This document shows positions 49,965 to 57,907 of a stretch of 64,000 nucleotides of DNA, piece after piece (the first letter of the stretch is position 1; the number at the start of each line of letters is the position of its first letter). Under the pieces are notes generated by a model that saw only the letters and a list, made by a program, of their open reading frames with translations, was not told where the DNA came from and searched no databases. A program made the translations under genes and the position numbers. The stretch is from Blastocatellia bacterium (GTDB taxonomy: Bacteria; Acidobacteriota; Blastocatellia; HR10; J050), in the NCBI GenBank assembly GCA_026985075.1, contig JALSQX010000105.1:62001-126000 (forward strand), given 5' to 3'.

Positions 49965-51470
49965 TCAATACGGAATGCAGATGAACTTGGGCTCGGTGAA
50001 GAATTCCAGCGCGTAGCGTCCCCCTTCGCGTCCCAGGCCGCTCTGCTTGGCGCCACCGAAAGGCGTATGGAGATCGCGAATGAAGAAGCTATTGATCCAC
50101 ACCATCCCCGTTTTCAGTGCGTCGGCGAGCCGAAGGGCCCGATTGATGTCCTGCGTCCAGACGAAAGCGGCCAGACCGAAGGGGGTGTCATTGGCCAACT
50201 GGAGTACCTCTTCCTCTTCCTTGAAGGGCATCACCACCAGAACCGGGCCGAAGATCTCTTCTTGAGCGATGCGCGTACGATTCTGGATGTTCTCGAAAAT
50301 CGTCGGTCGGAGATAATTCCCCCGGGCCAGCGTCGGATCCTGAGGACGCTCCCCGCCGGTGAGCAGACGTCCTCCCTCGCGCTTGCCGAGCTCAATATAC
50401 CCCATGACTTTCTCCAGATGCGCGCGCGAGATGAGCGGCCCGAGATCGGTGTCGGGCTCCAGCGGATCGCCGAGGCGAAGCGCTTCCACGCGATCGACGA
50501 ACGCGCTCAAGAAGCGATCGTAGATGGATTCTTGAACGAACAGCCGCGTCCCGGCCAGACACACCTGACCGGCATGGCGAAACATGGCCCGGACCGAACC
50601 GCGCACGGCGAGATCGAGATCGGCATCGGCGAAGACGATGTTGGGCGATTTGCCCCCCATCTCCAGGCAGAGCCGCTTGAAGTTCACCGAAGCCGCCTGC
50701 ATGATGGCCCGCCCGGTCGCGCAGCCGCCGGTGAAGGCGATGAGATCGACCTGGGGATGGGCCGTCAGCGGCGCACCCGCACCCGGTCCCAGACCGGTCA
50801 GAATATTCAACACACCGTCGGGCACGCCGGCTTCCTGTGCCAGCTCGCCGAGTTTGAGACTGGTCAGCGGCGCCATCTCCGAAGGTTTCAGAATGGCCGT
50901 ATTGCCGCAGACCAGACAGGGGGCGACCTTCCACGTCGCCTGCATGAGCGGCGAGTTCCAGGGCGTGATGAGGCCGGCGACGCCAATGGGTTCCCGACGC
51001 GTGTAGCTCAGCAATTTCACGGGTTCGCCCAGGAACTGACCGTGCGTGGGATAAGCCTCGTTGACGTAGTGAGGCGCCATCTCGGCGAAGAAATAACAGT
51101 TATTGGCGGCTCGCGGAATATCATGCCCGCGCGTTTCCTTGAGCGGCTTGCCGGCATCCAGGCATTCCAGCCGGGCCAGTTCATCGGCGTGTTCCATAAT
51201 GAGATCGCCGAGACGGCGAATGATGCGACTGCGGTCTTCGACCTTCATGCGCGGCCACGGACCTTCGTCGAAGGCGCGACGCGCGACTCGAACGGCGCGA
51301 TCGACATCTTCCCGTTGAGCGGCGGCGACGCGCGCCAGGATCTCATTGGTCGCCGGATTGAGCGTTTCGAACGTCTCGCCGCTCAGAGCATCAACGTAGG
51401 CGCCCTCGATGAACAGTTGGGTACGGAGTGCCGGGGATGCGGCGCCGGGCTGAGACGTTACGTTCGACAT
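49965..51470 (-). CDS. Aldehyde dehydrogenase, CHMS dehydrogenase-like (HpaE-type)
   Basis: EMGGKSPNIVFADADLDLAV, FRHAGQVCLAGTRLFVQ, EIFGPVLVVMPFKEE. Confidence 0.85.
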   Translation of the reverse strand: MSNVTSQPGAASPALRTQLFIEGAYVDALSGETFETLNPATNEILARVAAAQREDVDRAVRVARRAFDEGPWPRMKVEDRSRIIRRLGDLIMEHADELARLECLDAGKPLKETRGHDIPRAANNCYFFAEMAPHYVNEAYPTHGQFLGEPVKLLSYTRREPIGVAGLITPWNSPLMQATWKVAPCLVCGNTAILKPSEMAPLTSLKLGELAQEAGVPDGVLNILTGLGPGAGAPLTAHPQVDLIAFTGGCATGRAIMQAASVNFKRLCLEMGGKSPNIVFADADLDLAVRGSVRAMFRHAGQVCLAGTRLFVQESIYDRFLSAFVDRVEALRLGDPLEPDTDLGPLISRAHLEKVMGYIELGKREGGRLLTGGERPQDPTLARGNYLRPTIFENIQNRTRIAQEEIFGPVLVVMPFKEEEEVLQLANDTPFGLAAFVWTQDINRALRLADALKTGMVWINSFFIRDLHTPFGGAKQSGLGREGGRYALEFFTEPKFICIPY

Positions 51471-52372
51471 ACCTCCTCCCAGGGCACGAGTTCTTTGAGC
51501 TGAGGGAGGCGCTGACGCAGCCGTTGCTCGGCATCCGGTGGCGCCAGATAGGGTGGCCGAGCCGGGCCCATATCGATGCCCGTGACCACCGAGGCGGTGA
51601 CTTTGGTATGACCCAGATGTCCGAGCGATTCTTCGCCTCCCCGAGGAAAAACTCGATTGAGCCGCCGTTGGATCTCCAGCGCGCGCGCCGTGTCTCCGTC
51701 GGCCAGAGCACGATCAATGGCCACGCAGGCGGGGACAGCGAAGACATTGATGAATCCTCCGGCGGCGCCCATGAGTCGAGCGATGAAGTAGGCTCGGAAA
51801 GTCTGCAGAATACGGATCTTTCCGGCGGCATGATCGAACAGCGCTTCCAGATGCTGCAGATCGGTGAGCACTTCCTTGATGGCTACGATCCCATCGATAT
51901 CGGCCAGGCGGCCGATGAACTCAGGTTTCATATGGAATTTGCTGAGCGCCGGGTTGTGATAGACGACCACCGGCAGGTCCCCCGCACCGGCCACCATCTC
52001 ATAGTGGCGATAGACTTCCGTCTCACCGCAGCGCCAGTAGTAAGGGGGGATGAGCAACGCCGCGTCGTATCCCATCTCGCCAGCGATCCGCGAGTACTTG
52101 AGCGCTTCCAGCGTGGTGGCTCCCGAAGTCATGGCCACGGTGATGAGATCGCCATGCTGTCGGGCTTGTTCCACGGTGATCTGGTAACACCGAAGGCGCT
52201 CACTCTCCGTCAGGTGGAGGAACTCACCGATGCTGGGCGTAGCGACGACTCCATTGGCGCCGTGGGCGACGCACCAGTCGATCTCCTGGCGCAGGGCTGC
52301 TTCGTTCAGCTCATAATGTGGATCGAACGGCGTGACCAGCATGGCCAGCACGCCCTGAAGGGGTTTGCCCAT
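51458..52372 (-). CDS. Dihydrodipicolinate synthase/N-acetylneuraminate lyase family (aldolase or hydratase-aldolase)
   Basis: MLVTPFD, GANGVVATPSIGEFLHLTESER, VVVYHNP, GIVAIKEVLTD (Schiff-base Lys). Confidence 0.88.
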   Translation of the reverse strand: MGKPLQGVLAMLVTPFDPHYELNEAALRQEIDWCVAHGANGVVATPSIGEFLHLTESERLRCYQITVEQARQHGDLITVAMTSGATTLEALKYSRIAGEMGYDAALLIPPYYWRCGETEVYRHYEMVAGAGDLPVVVYHNPALSKFHMKPEFIGRLADIDGIVAIKEVLTDLQHLEALFDHAAGKIRILQTFRAYFIARLMGAAGGFINVFAVPACVAIDRALADGDTARALEIQRRLNRVFPRGGEESLGHLGHTKVTASVVTGIDMGPARPPYLAPPDAEQRLRQRLPQLKELVPWEEVCRT

Positions 52373-52382
52373 GATGATCTCC

Positions 52383-53195
52383 TCATGCCGATTGAGCCTG
52401 TTGCGTCTCTTCCCAGGGTGGTGTCCATTCCGGGACGCGCAATCCCCAGGACTCGGCCAACGGTTTCACCTCGGCGATGAATGCCTGGCGGACTTCGTCG
52501 TTATCCCGACGTTTCAATCCGTACTTGCGGTAGATCTTATTCTTGGGGGAATTGGGGCGACCGAAGATATTCAACGTGCGCAGATACCATTTATTGAAGG
52601 CTTCCTGCGTCTCATCGTGGGTGGCGGGATCTTCGGCCAGACGCTTGACCCACACTTCTCCGTGGTGGACGTGCATCATCTCTTCCTTGAAGATGCCCTG
52701 AATGGTGCGCGCCCAGGGGCCGTAGCTGCTCTGTTTGGCATCCTCCAATTGATGGCCCGCTCCCCGGTCCATGCAGAAGTTGAACATAACAAAATCGGTC
52801 CAGGTCTCGATGGGGTAATAAAAGATATTCACGCGCTTATCCGGGGTCAGCCGTCCCGTACCCAGATCGGCACCGGGGTCATCGACGCGCAGAGCGAGAT
52901 TCTGAGATCGGATGTGCGCTTCGACGTCCACCCCGAGATCGGCCAATAACTTGTACATCGCTTTGGCATGCCGGACTTCGTCCTTGACGATCTGGGCTAC
53001 GATAAGTTTTTCGTTGATGGTGGGCGCCTTGATGATCCAGGGGACGTAGCCGTAGGCCCCGGACAGCTCCGAATCCGCCTGCATCAACATGAGATTGATG
53101 AGATGCTGGCGATACTCCTCGGTCATCTCTTCCGGCGATTCGATCGTCTCACCGGCTTCGATCTTCTGGAGCAACTCCTGTTCCGTTATTGGCAT
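52383..53195 (-). CDS. Phenylacetyl-CoA oxygenase PaaA-like diiron subunit
   Basis: IVKDEVRHAKAMYKLL and FKEEMMHVHHGEVWVKRL (ExxRH/ExxxH ligands). Confidence 0.75.
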   Translation of the reverse strand: MPITEQELLQKIEAGETIESPEEMTEEYRQHLINLMLMQADSELSGAYGYVPWIIKAPTINEKLIVAQIVKDEVRHAKAMYKLLADLGVDVEAHIRSQNLALRVDDPGADLGTGRLTPDKRVNIFYYPIETWTDFVMFNFCMDRGAGHQLEDAKQSSYGPWARTIQGIFKEEMMHVHHGEVWVKRLAEDPATHDETQEAFNKWYLRTLNIFGRPNSPKNKIYRKYGLKRRDNDEVRQAFIAEVKPLAESWGLRVPEWTPPWEETQQAQSA

Positions 53196-53223
53196 AGGCT
53201 CTCACTCTCTCATGAAGTACGAT

Positions 53224-53243
53224 TACTTAACGTTCGTTAAGTA
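53224..53243. promoter_or_regulatory. Palindromic operator TACTTAACGTTCGTTAAGTA (PaaR/TetR-like)
   Basis: Perfect 9-bp arms with TT centre; contains AACGNNCGTT core; lies just downstream of a minus-strand -10 box. Confidence 0.7.
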
Positions 53244-53251
53244 CAACCTCG

Positions 53252-53281
53252 ATTCTAGCACAGGGAGAGAAAAGCTGTCAA
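53252..53281 (-). promoter_or_regulatory. Sigma70 promoter driving the minus-strand catabolic cluster
   Basis: TTGACA-N18-TAGAAT on minus strand, followed by the 53224-53243 palindrome. Confidence 0.7.
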
Positions 53282-53329
53282 CATTTTTTTGAGTTCCTTC
53301 AAGGGATGGGCGCGGGGGGCAATAATCCA

Positions 53330-53341
53330 CGTTGATCAACG
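53330..53341. promoter_or_regulatory. Palindrome CGTTGATCAACG, candidate LysR-type site
   Basis: 12-bp perfect palindrome between divergent promoters; ACGTTGAT repeated 28 bp away. Confidence 0.4.
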
Positions 53342-53375
53342 ATGAGTGTTTACCGAACGTTGATTAAAAATTTTC

Positions 53376-53404
53376 TTGACAGCGTGTCGGTTCATACTTA
53401 GAAT
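53376..53404 (+). promoter_or_regulatory. Sigma70 promoter upstream of LysR gene
   Basis: TTGACA-N17-TAGAAT, near-identical to 55024-55052. Confidence 0.75.
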
Positions 53405-53518
53405 AGCGCCATGATGAAGAGATCGCTACCAGACGGTGGTGACCATCCGGCTGGTCGCATTCGGGTGCGGCCCTGGCCCGTGGCCGGGGAGCGGTGTCGT
53501 GCCCGGAGGAGGGGTCCT

Positions 53519-53770
53519 ATGAATCGAGTGACGTTGGCGTTTATCGTGGCTTGGGGAGCTGGCCCCCGCCCATCATTTCCGGTCGGCTGGAGGAGGAAGC
53601 TCCTCGCGAGGCATCGAGCGCACTTCAACGCACCGGTCGGTCGCCGGACCGGATGTTTCACCAATGTGCTGACTCACGGCGTGATCAGTGATAAGACGTT
53701 TCTTTCCCTTTCCCTGTTAGGCATCCTCTCGGTATTCTTCCTAAGCATTCGCATTATTCACCTACGATAA
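53519..53770 (+). CDS. Small hypothetical protein with C-terminal TM segment (83 aa)
   Basis: ATG preceded by CGGAGGAGGGG; C-terminus FLSLSLLGILSVFFLSIRIIHLR; lies downstream of the 53376 promoter. Confidence 0.4.
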   Translation: MNRVTLAFIVAWGAGPRPSFPVGWRRKLLARHRAHFNAPVGRRTGCFTNVLTHGVISDKTFLSLSLLGILSVFFLSIRIIHLR

Positions 53771-53877
53771 TCGGCGCCATTCGCTGCACCGTCCCACACA
53801 TCTGAGGCGTGGTCAGAGTGCAGCCTGTGGGAGGCACCATCGGGCCATACCCTCATCGTTCGGGAGGTAAAGGATTT

Positions 53878-54828
53878 ATGGATTTCAAACAACTGGAGAT
53901 GTTCGTCGCCGTGGTTGAAGAGGGAAACTTCACCAAGGCGGCCGAGCGCGTCTTTCGCACTCAGTCGGCGGTGAGCATCGCTCTGCTGAAACTGGAGAAG
54001 GAGATGGGCTCGCCGCTACTCGATCGCTCGAATCGAAACAGCTACGTCCTCACCGAAGCGGGACGACTTCTGTTCGATTATGCCAGGCGGCTTCTCAAAC
54101 TTCGCGACGAGGCCTTGGCCGATTTACAGGCGATACAGAGCATCAGGCGGGGTCAAGTTCGCATCGGCGTCCACGGCGTGGAGGGCCTGCACGTATTGCC
54201 GCCGGTTCTTCGAGCCGTCAACGAGCTCTATCCGGGCATCAAGGTCGAGGTATCCCGAAAATCGTGGGCCGATATGGTTCGCGATCTCCGAGCAGGGAGT
54301 CTGACGTTCGCCATATCGTCGTTCCTGCCTCAGGAGAATGGTCTCACGGCGACAGTGCTCAGTCACGGTGATGTCGTGCTCATCGTGAGTCCAGGACACC
54401 GGCTGACGCGACAATCGGATGTTCATCTTCGTGATCTCAGCACCGAGTCATTCATTGCGTACAACCGAGGCTCCGACTGGTACCAGCGAGTGGTGGACGC
54501 CTTCGACCGATCTCAAGTCCGGCTCAATGTGATTGTGGCCATCGATGATTTGGGAGCGATCAAAAAGCTGGTCAGCGCGAACCTGGGGATCGCTTTCGTC
54601 CCCCGCGCTTGCGTGGAGGATGAGCTCGCCCACGACGAGTTGGTCGCTCTTCCGGTGAGAGGCATCGATAGCGAATACACGCTGTGGTTAGTCCATCACC
54701 ATATCGATTCGGAGGCCGGTCGGGCTTTCCTGCGGGCGGTGAAGCAGTTTCGTGACGATCGCATCGAGCGACGGGTTCATCGCGGGATGTTGCGATTTCA
54801 CCAGCGGAGCGGAGGGGTTCGAGTATGA
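53878..54828 (+). CDS. LysR family transcriptional regulator
   Basis: MDFKQLEMFVAVVEEGNFTKAAERVFRTQSAVSIALLKLEKEMGSPLLDRS HTH; GGGAGGT RBS. Confidence 0.93.
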   Translation: MDFKQLEMFVAVVEEGNFTKAAERVFRTQSAVSIALLKLEKEMGSPLLDRSNRNSYVLTEAGRLLFDYARRLLKLRDEALADLQAIQSIRRGQVRIGVHGVEGLHVLPPVLRAVNELYPGIKVEVSRKSWADMVRDLRAGSLTFAISSFLPQENGLTATVLSHGDVVLIVSPGHRLTRQSDVHLRDLSTESFIAYNRGSDWYQRVVDAFDRSQVRLNVIVAIDDLGAIKKLVSANLGIAFVPRACVEDELAHDELVALPVRGIDSEYTLWLVHHHIDSEAGRAFLRAVKQFRDDRIERRVHRGMLRFHQRSGGVRV

Positions 54829-55023
54829 GGCAGTGGGGGTGGCTGAACCACAACGAGCCCGGCGTCGAGCGAGTGACTCTGATGAGGTCACCCGGGACCC
54901 TCAGGGGGACTATCGCGTGGAGTTCTGCGCTTCAATATGACGTCCATGCCGAGCGATCGGCAATCAAAACGTCCGTTCCGAAGGCCACTCTTTCGCCGGA
55001 ATCAGGCCTGTCCAACGTTTTTG

Positions 55024-55052
55024 TTGACAGGGTGAGCCAAGCCATTTAGAAT
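55024..55052 (+). promoter_or_regulatory. Sigma70 promoter upstream of the sigma54 regulator gene
   Basis: TTGACA-N17-TAGAAT-AGCGCCA, matching the 53376 promoter. Confidence 0.75.
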
Positions 55053-55486
55053 AGCGCCAGAGGAGTAGGGGGAGGAGCTATTCGGTGAACACCGTAGGCC
55101 AATGGGTGGAATAGCGACGTTGAGACTGATCCCCGAAGTGAGACGAAACAGCTCGTTGGCGTGGTGATGGATGCGGATCCCAGATGGGGTGAATCTTCAC
55201 GGGCTCACGAGGTCCGACTCGACGCCTGAGAGGCGTCTTCCTCGGGAGGCGCTGAAAGGAGCGGGAGAAGCCTCGGATCGAGGCGGCGAAAGGAACGCTT
55301 GATGGACCGGACTGATCGGAGGACATCCCTCTACGGCTGTAGCATCGTCCGCGCCTCGCCAGTATTGGTCGAGGAATCGCTCTTGGTGGCTCACCGAGGC
55401 GGGCGATCACGCCGGCGGCGAGGCTTGAAAGGGGGACGGCAAGCCCGCTCCAATCCCTCAGGTGAGAGGTAGAGAGGGAGGTCGCC

Positions 55487-57529
55487 ATGATGGAGAAATT
55501 TCAGATCGAGGCTCCGACGACGATCGCCAAGATTCGTCACGAACTGGACGCCGAATGGAACAATTATGTGATCAAAGGGATCGAACCGCGGAAGATTCGC
55601 CCTCAAATTCTGAAATCCTGGCATCGCTGTCACGATCTCTATCAGATCGATCCCGCCCTGCGGAAGAGCCCGGTACGGCTCAGCCCGGAAGAACTACAAG
55701 TTCGACGGGCGCGGAATGAAGCCCTGCACGCCGGACGCGCCTTCTTTGAGGAGTTGACGCGCATATTGGCCGACACCGGGCACGTGCTGGCCTTGTTCGA
55801 TGCTGATGGATGGATGTTGGAGCGCGATGGTGATCCTGCGCTCAGCGAGCCGCTGGAAGAGATCAATTTCGTTCCTGGAGCCAACTGGAAGGAGGAGTTC
55901 GTGGGCAATAATGGACCGGGGACGGCGTTGGCCGAGAAGCGACCGGTGCAAATTTACAGCTCAGAGCACTACGTGGAAGCCTGGCATCCGTGGGTCTGTT
56001 CTGGCGCGCCCATCCTCGACCCCGTCTCGCACGAACCCCTGGCCGTCCTCGATGCGACCGGTTATAAGGAGACGGTCCATCCGCACACCCTTTTGGTCGT
56101 GGCCGCGGCGGCCCGGGCTATTGAACGGGAGATCGGGCGGCTGCAGGTGCTCAAGGATCAGCAGATCCTCCATCATTATCTCAATCTGGCCGCCGGTCGG
56201 CTCTCTGACGGGTTGTTGGCCGTTGATCATCGGGGAAGAGTATTGCAGGTGAATCCGGCAGCGGCGCGCATCCTGCAGTTGAAGGGGGAGCTCAATACCT
56301 TGGATGCCTGCCCACCGCTGAGACAGGTTTTGCTCCCGGCCCTCTATCAATCGCGCCCTCAGGAGGCGCCTCAGGAGCGAGAGATCTACTGTCCTCAACT
56401 CGATCGCTATCTCATGACGGTGACTTTCCCAATCGTACAGGAGGGGCAAACGATCGGAGCGATCGTCTTGATTCCCGATCGAGAGAGACGCCCGCGGAAG
56501 GCGGCGGCCGATGATGCCGTTCGGCCATCGGTCCGGCGGGCGGGCATCAAGCGGGCGGGCGTCAAGTATGCCTTTGACGATATCCTGGGAGAGTCACCGG
56601 GCATCAAACAGGCGCTGAAGCTGGCGCGCCTGGCGGCGGGCAATAACCTCCCGGTTCTGATCACCGGAGACTCGGGAACCGGCAAGGAGATGATTGCTCA
56701 GGCCATTCACGCCGCCAGCGCGCGGGCGGGCGGGCCATTTGTGGCCATCAACTGTGGTTCGATTCCTCAGGAGTTGATTCAGTCCGAATTGTTCGGGTAT
56801 GAAGGAGGCGCCTTCACCGGAGCCCGGCGAGGAGGGAATCGAGGAAAATTCGAGGAGGCCCATGGGGGAACGATCTTTCTGGACGAAGTCAGTGAGTTAT
56901 CGGCCAGCGCGCAGGTGGCTCTGCTCCGCGTCCTTCAGGAAATGGAAGTCGTTCGACTGGGAGGGAGCGCGCCCACCACTGTCGACGTCCGCGTCATTGC
57001 CGCCACCAACAAGAACCTGCGTCGATTGGTCGAGGCGCGAACGTTTCGTCATGATCTCTACTATCGGTTGAATGTCCTGACGATCGAGTTACCCCCATTG
57101 CGGGAGCGTCGGGAGGACATTCCCATCCTCGCCGAGGCATTTTTGGAAGCGACAGCGGTTCAACTTGAGCGAGCGCCCCTCCGTCTCGGTCCAGAGGCTA
57201 TGGCGGCGCTCACCGCCTATCACTGGCCGGGCAATATTCGCGAGCTCAAGAACGTGATCCAACGAGCCGCCGCCCTGTGTGAGAGGCCCATCATTCGTCC
57301 TCAGGATTTGCCTCCCGAGGTGAGAGGAGCGACGCGCTCTCAGGAGTGGCGGCGATCCTCGAGTGCTTGGAATCGAGAGCGCGAGGACCTCCTCGACCTG
57401 TTGCGGAGGAACTCGGGAAACATCTCGGAGACGGCGCGCCAATTGGGGGTGTCGCGGATGACGCTCTACCGCAGGATGAAAAAGTATGCGATCTCCAAAT
57501 CGGAGATCTTCGGTGCGAGCCCGTCTTGA
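55487..57529 (+). CDS. Sigma54-dependent transcriptional activator, AcoR-like (GAF-AAA-Fis)
   Basis: SWHRCHDL AcoR-like N-terminus; Walker A GDSGTGKEM; GAFTGA loop (YEGGAFTGARRGG); C-terminal Fis HTH (ISETARQLGVSRMTLYRRMKKY). Confidence 0.93.
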   Translation: MMEKFQIEAPTTIAKIRHELDAEWNNYVIKGIEPRKIRPQILKSWHRCHDLYQIDPALRKSPVRLSPEELQVRRARNEALHAGRAFFEELTRILADTGHVLALFDADGWMLERDGDPALSEPLEEINFVPGANWKEEFVGNNGPGTALAEKRPVQIYSSEHYVEAWHPWVCSGAPILDPVSHEPLAVLDATGYKETVHPHTLLVVAAAARAIEREIGRLQVLKDQQILHHYLNLAAGRLSDGLLAVDHRGRVLQVNPAAARILQLKGELNTLDACPPLRQVLLPALYQSRPQEAPQEREIYCPQLDRYLMTVTFPIVQEGQTIGAIVLIPDRERRPRKAAADDAVRPSVRRAGIKRAGVKYAFDDILGESPGIKQALKLARLAAGNNLPVLITGDSGTGKEMIAQAIHAASARAGGPFVAINCGSIPQELIQSELFGYEGGAFTGARRGGNRGKFEEAHGGTIFLDEVSELSASAQVALLRVLQEMEVVRLGGSAPTTVDVRVIAATNKNLRRLVEARTFRHDLYYRLNVLTIELPPLRERREDIPILAEAFLEATAVQLERAPLRLGPEAMAALTAYHWPGNIRELKNVIQRAAALCERPIIRPQDLPPEVRGATRSQEWRRSSSAWNREREDLLDLLRRNSGNISETARQLGVSRMTLYRRMKKYAISKSEIFGASPS

Positions 57530-57539
57530 TCGATTCAGG

Positions 57540-57590
57540 TGTCACACTGCCGGTGACAAATGTCACGCGACATCTGTCACCACTGTGACA
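57540..57590. promoter_or_regulatory. Candidate upstream activator site cluster (TGTCAC/GTGACA half-sites)
   Basis: Five half-sites: 57540, 57553, 57561, 57575, 57585, including TGTCAC-CACT-GTGACA. Confidence 0.65.
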
Positions 57591-57690
57591 GGTTGGCGGT
57601 GCGGGCATGGCGCCCGGGAGAGGGGGCGAGGCTCCCGCAGGCTCGCCACGCTCAACAACTTACTTCAGCTCGAGGGTCCCAGGCCACTTT

Positions 57691-57706
57691 CGGCACGACG
57701 CTTGCA
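57691..57706 (+). promoter_or_regulatory. Sigma54 (-24/-12) promoter
   Basis: CGGCACGACGCTTGCA vs consensus TGGCACGNNNNTTGCW; 10 nt between GG and GC. Confidence 0.75.
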
Positions 57707-57907
57707 AGGAAAGAAAGGGCGCAAAGTGACTCGAGGGAGCGTTGTAGGAAGTGAGCGAGACAGGGAAGGTCATGCGAGGATGATCTCGTGGACGCGAACT
57801 CAGCAGGGCTCATCGATGACAATCGGATGATGACGGACCTCTTGGATGAGAGCATAGAGACCGGGATGAGCGCGTCATCTCGGCGAGCCATGATTGGGGA
57901 GGAAGCT

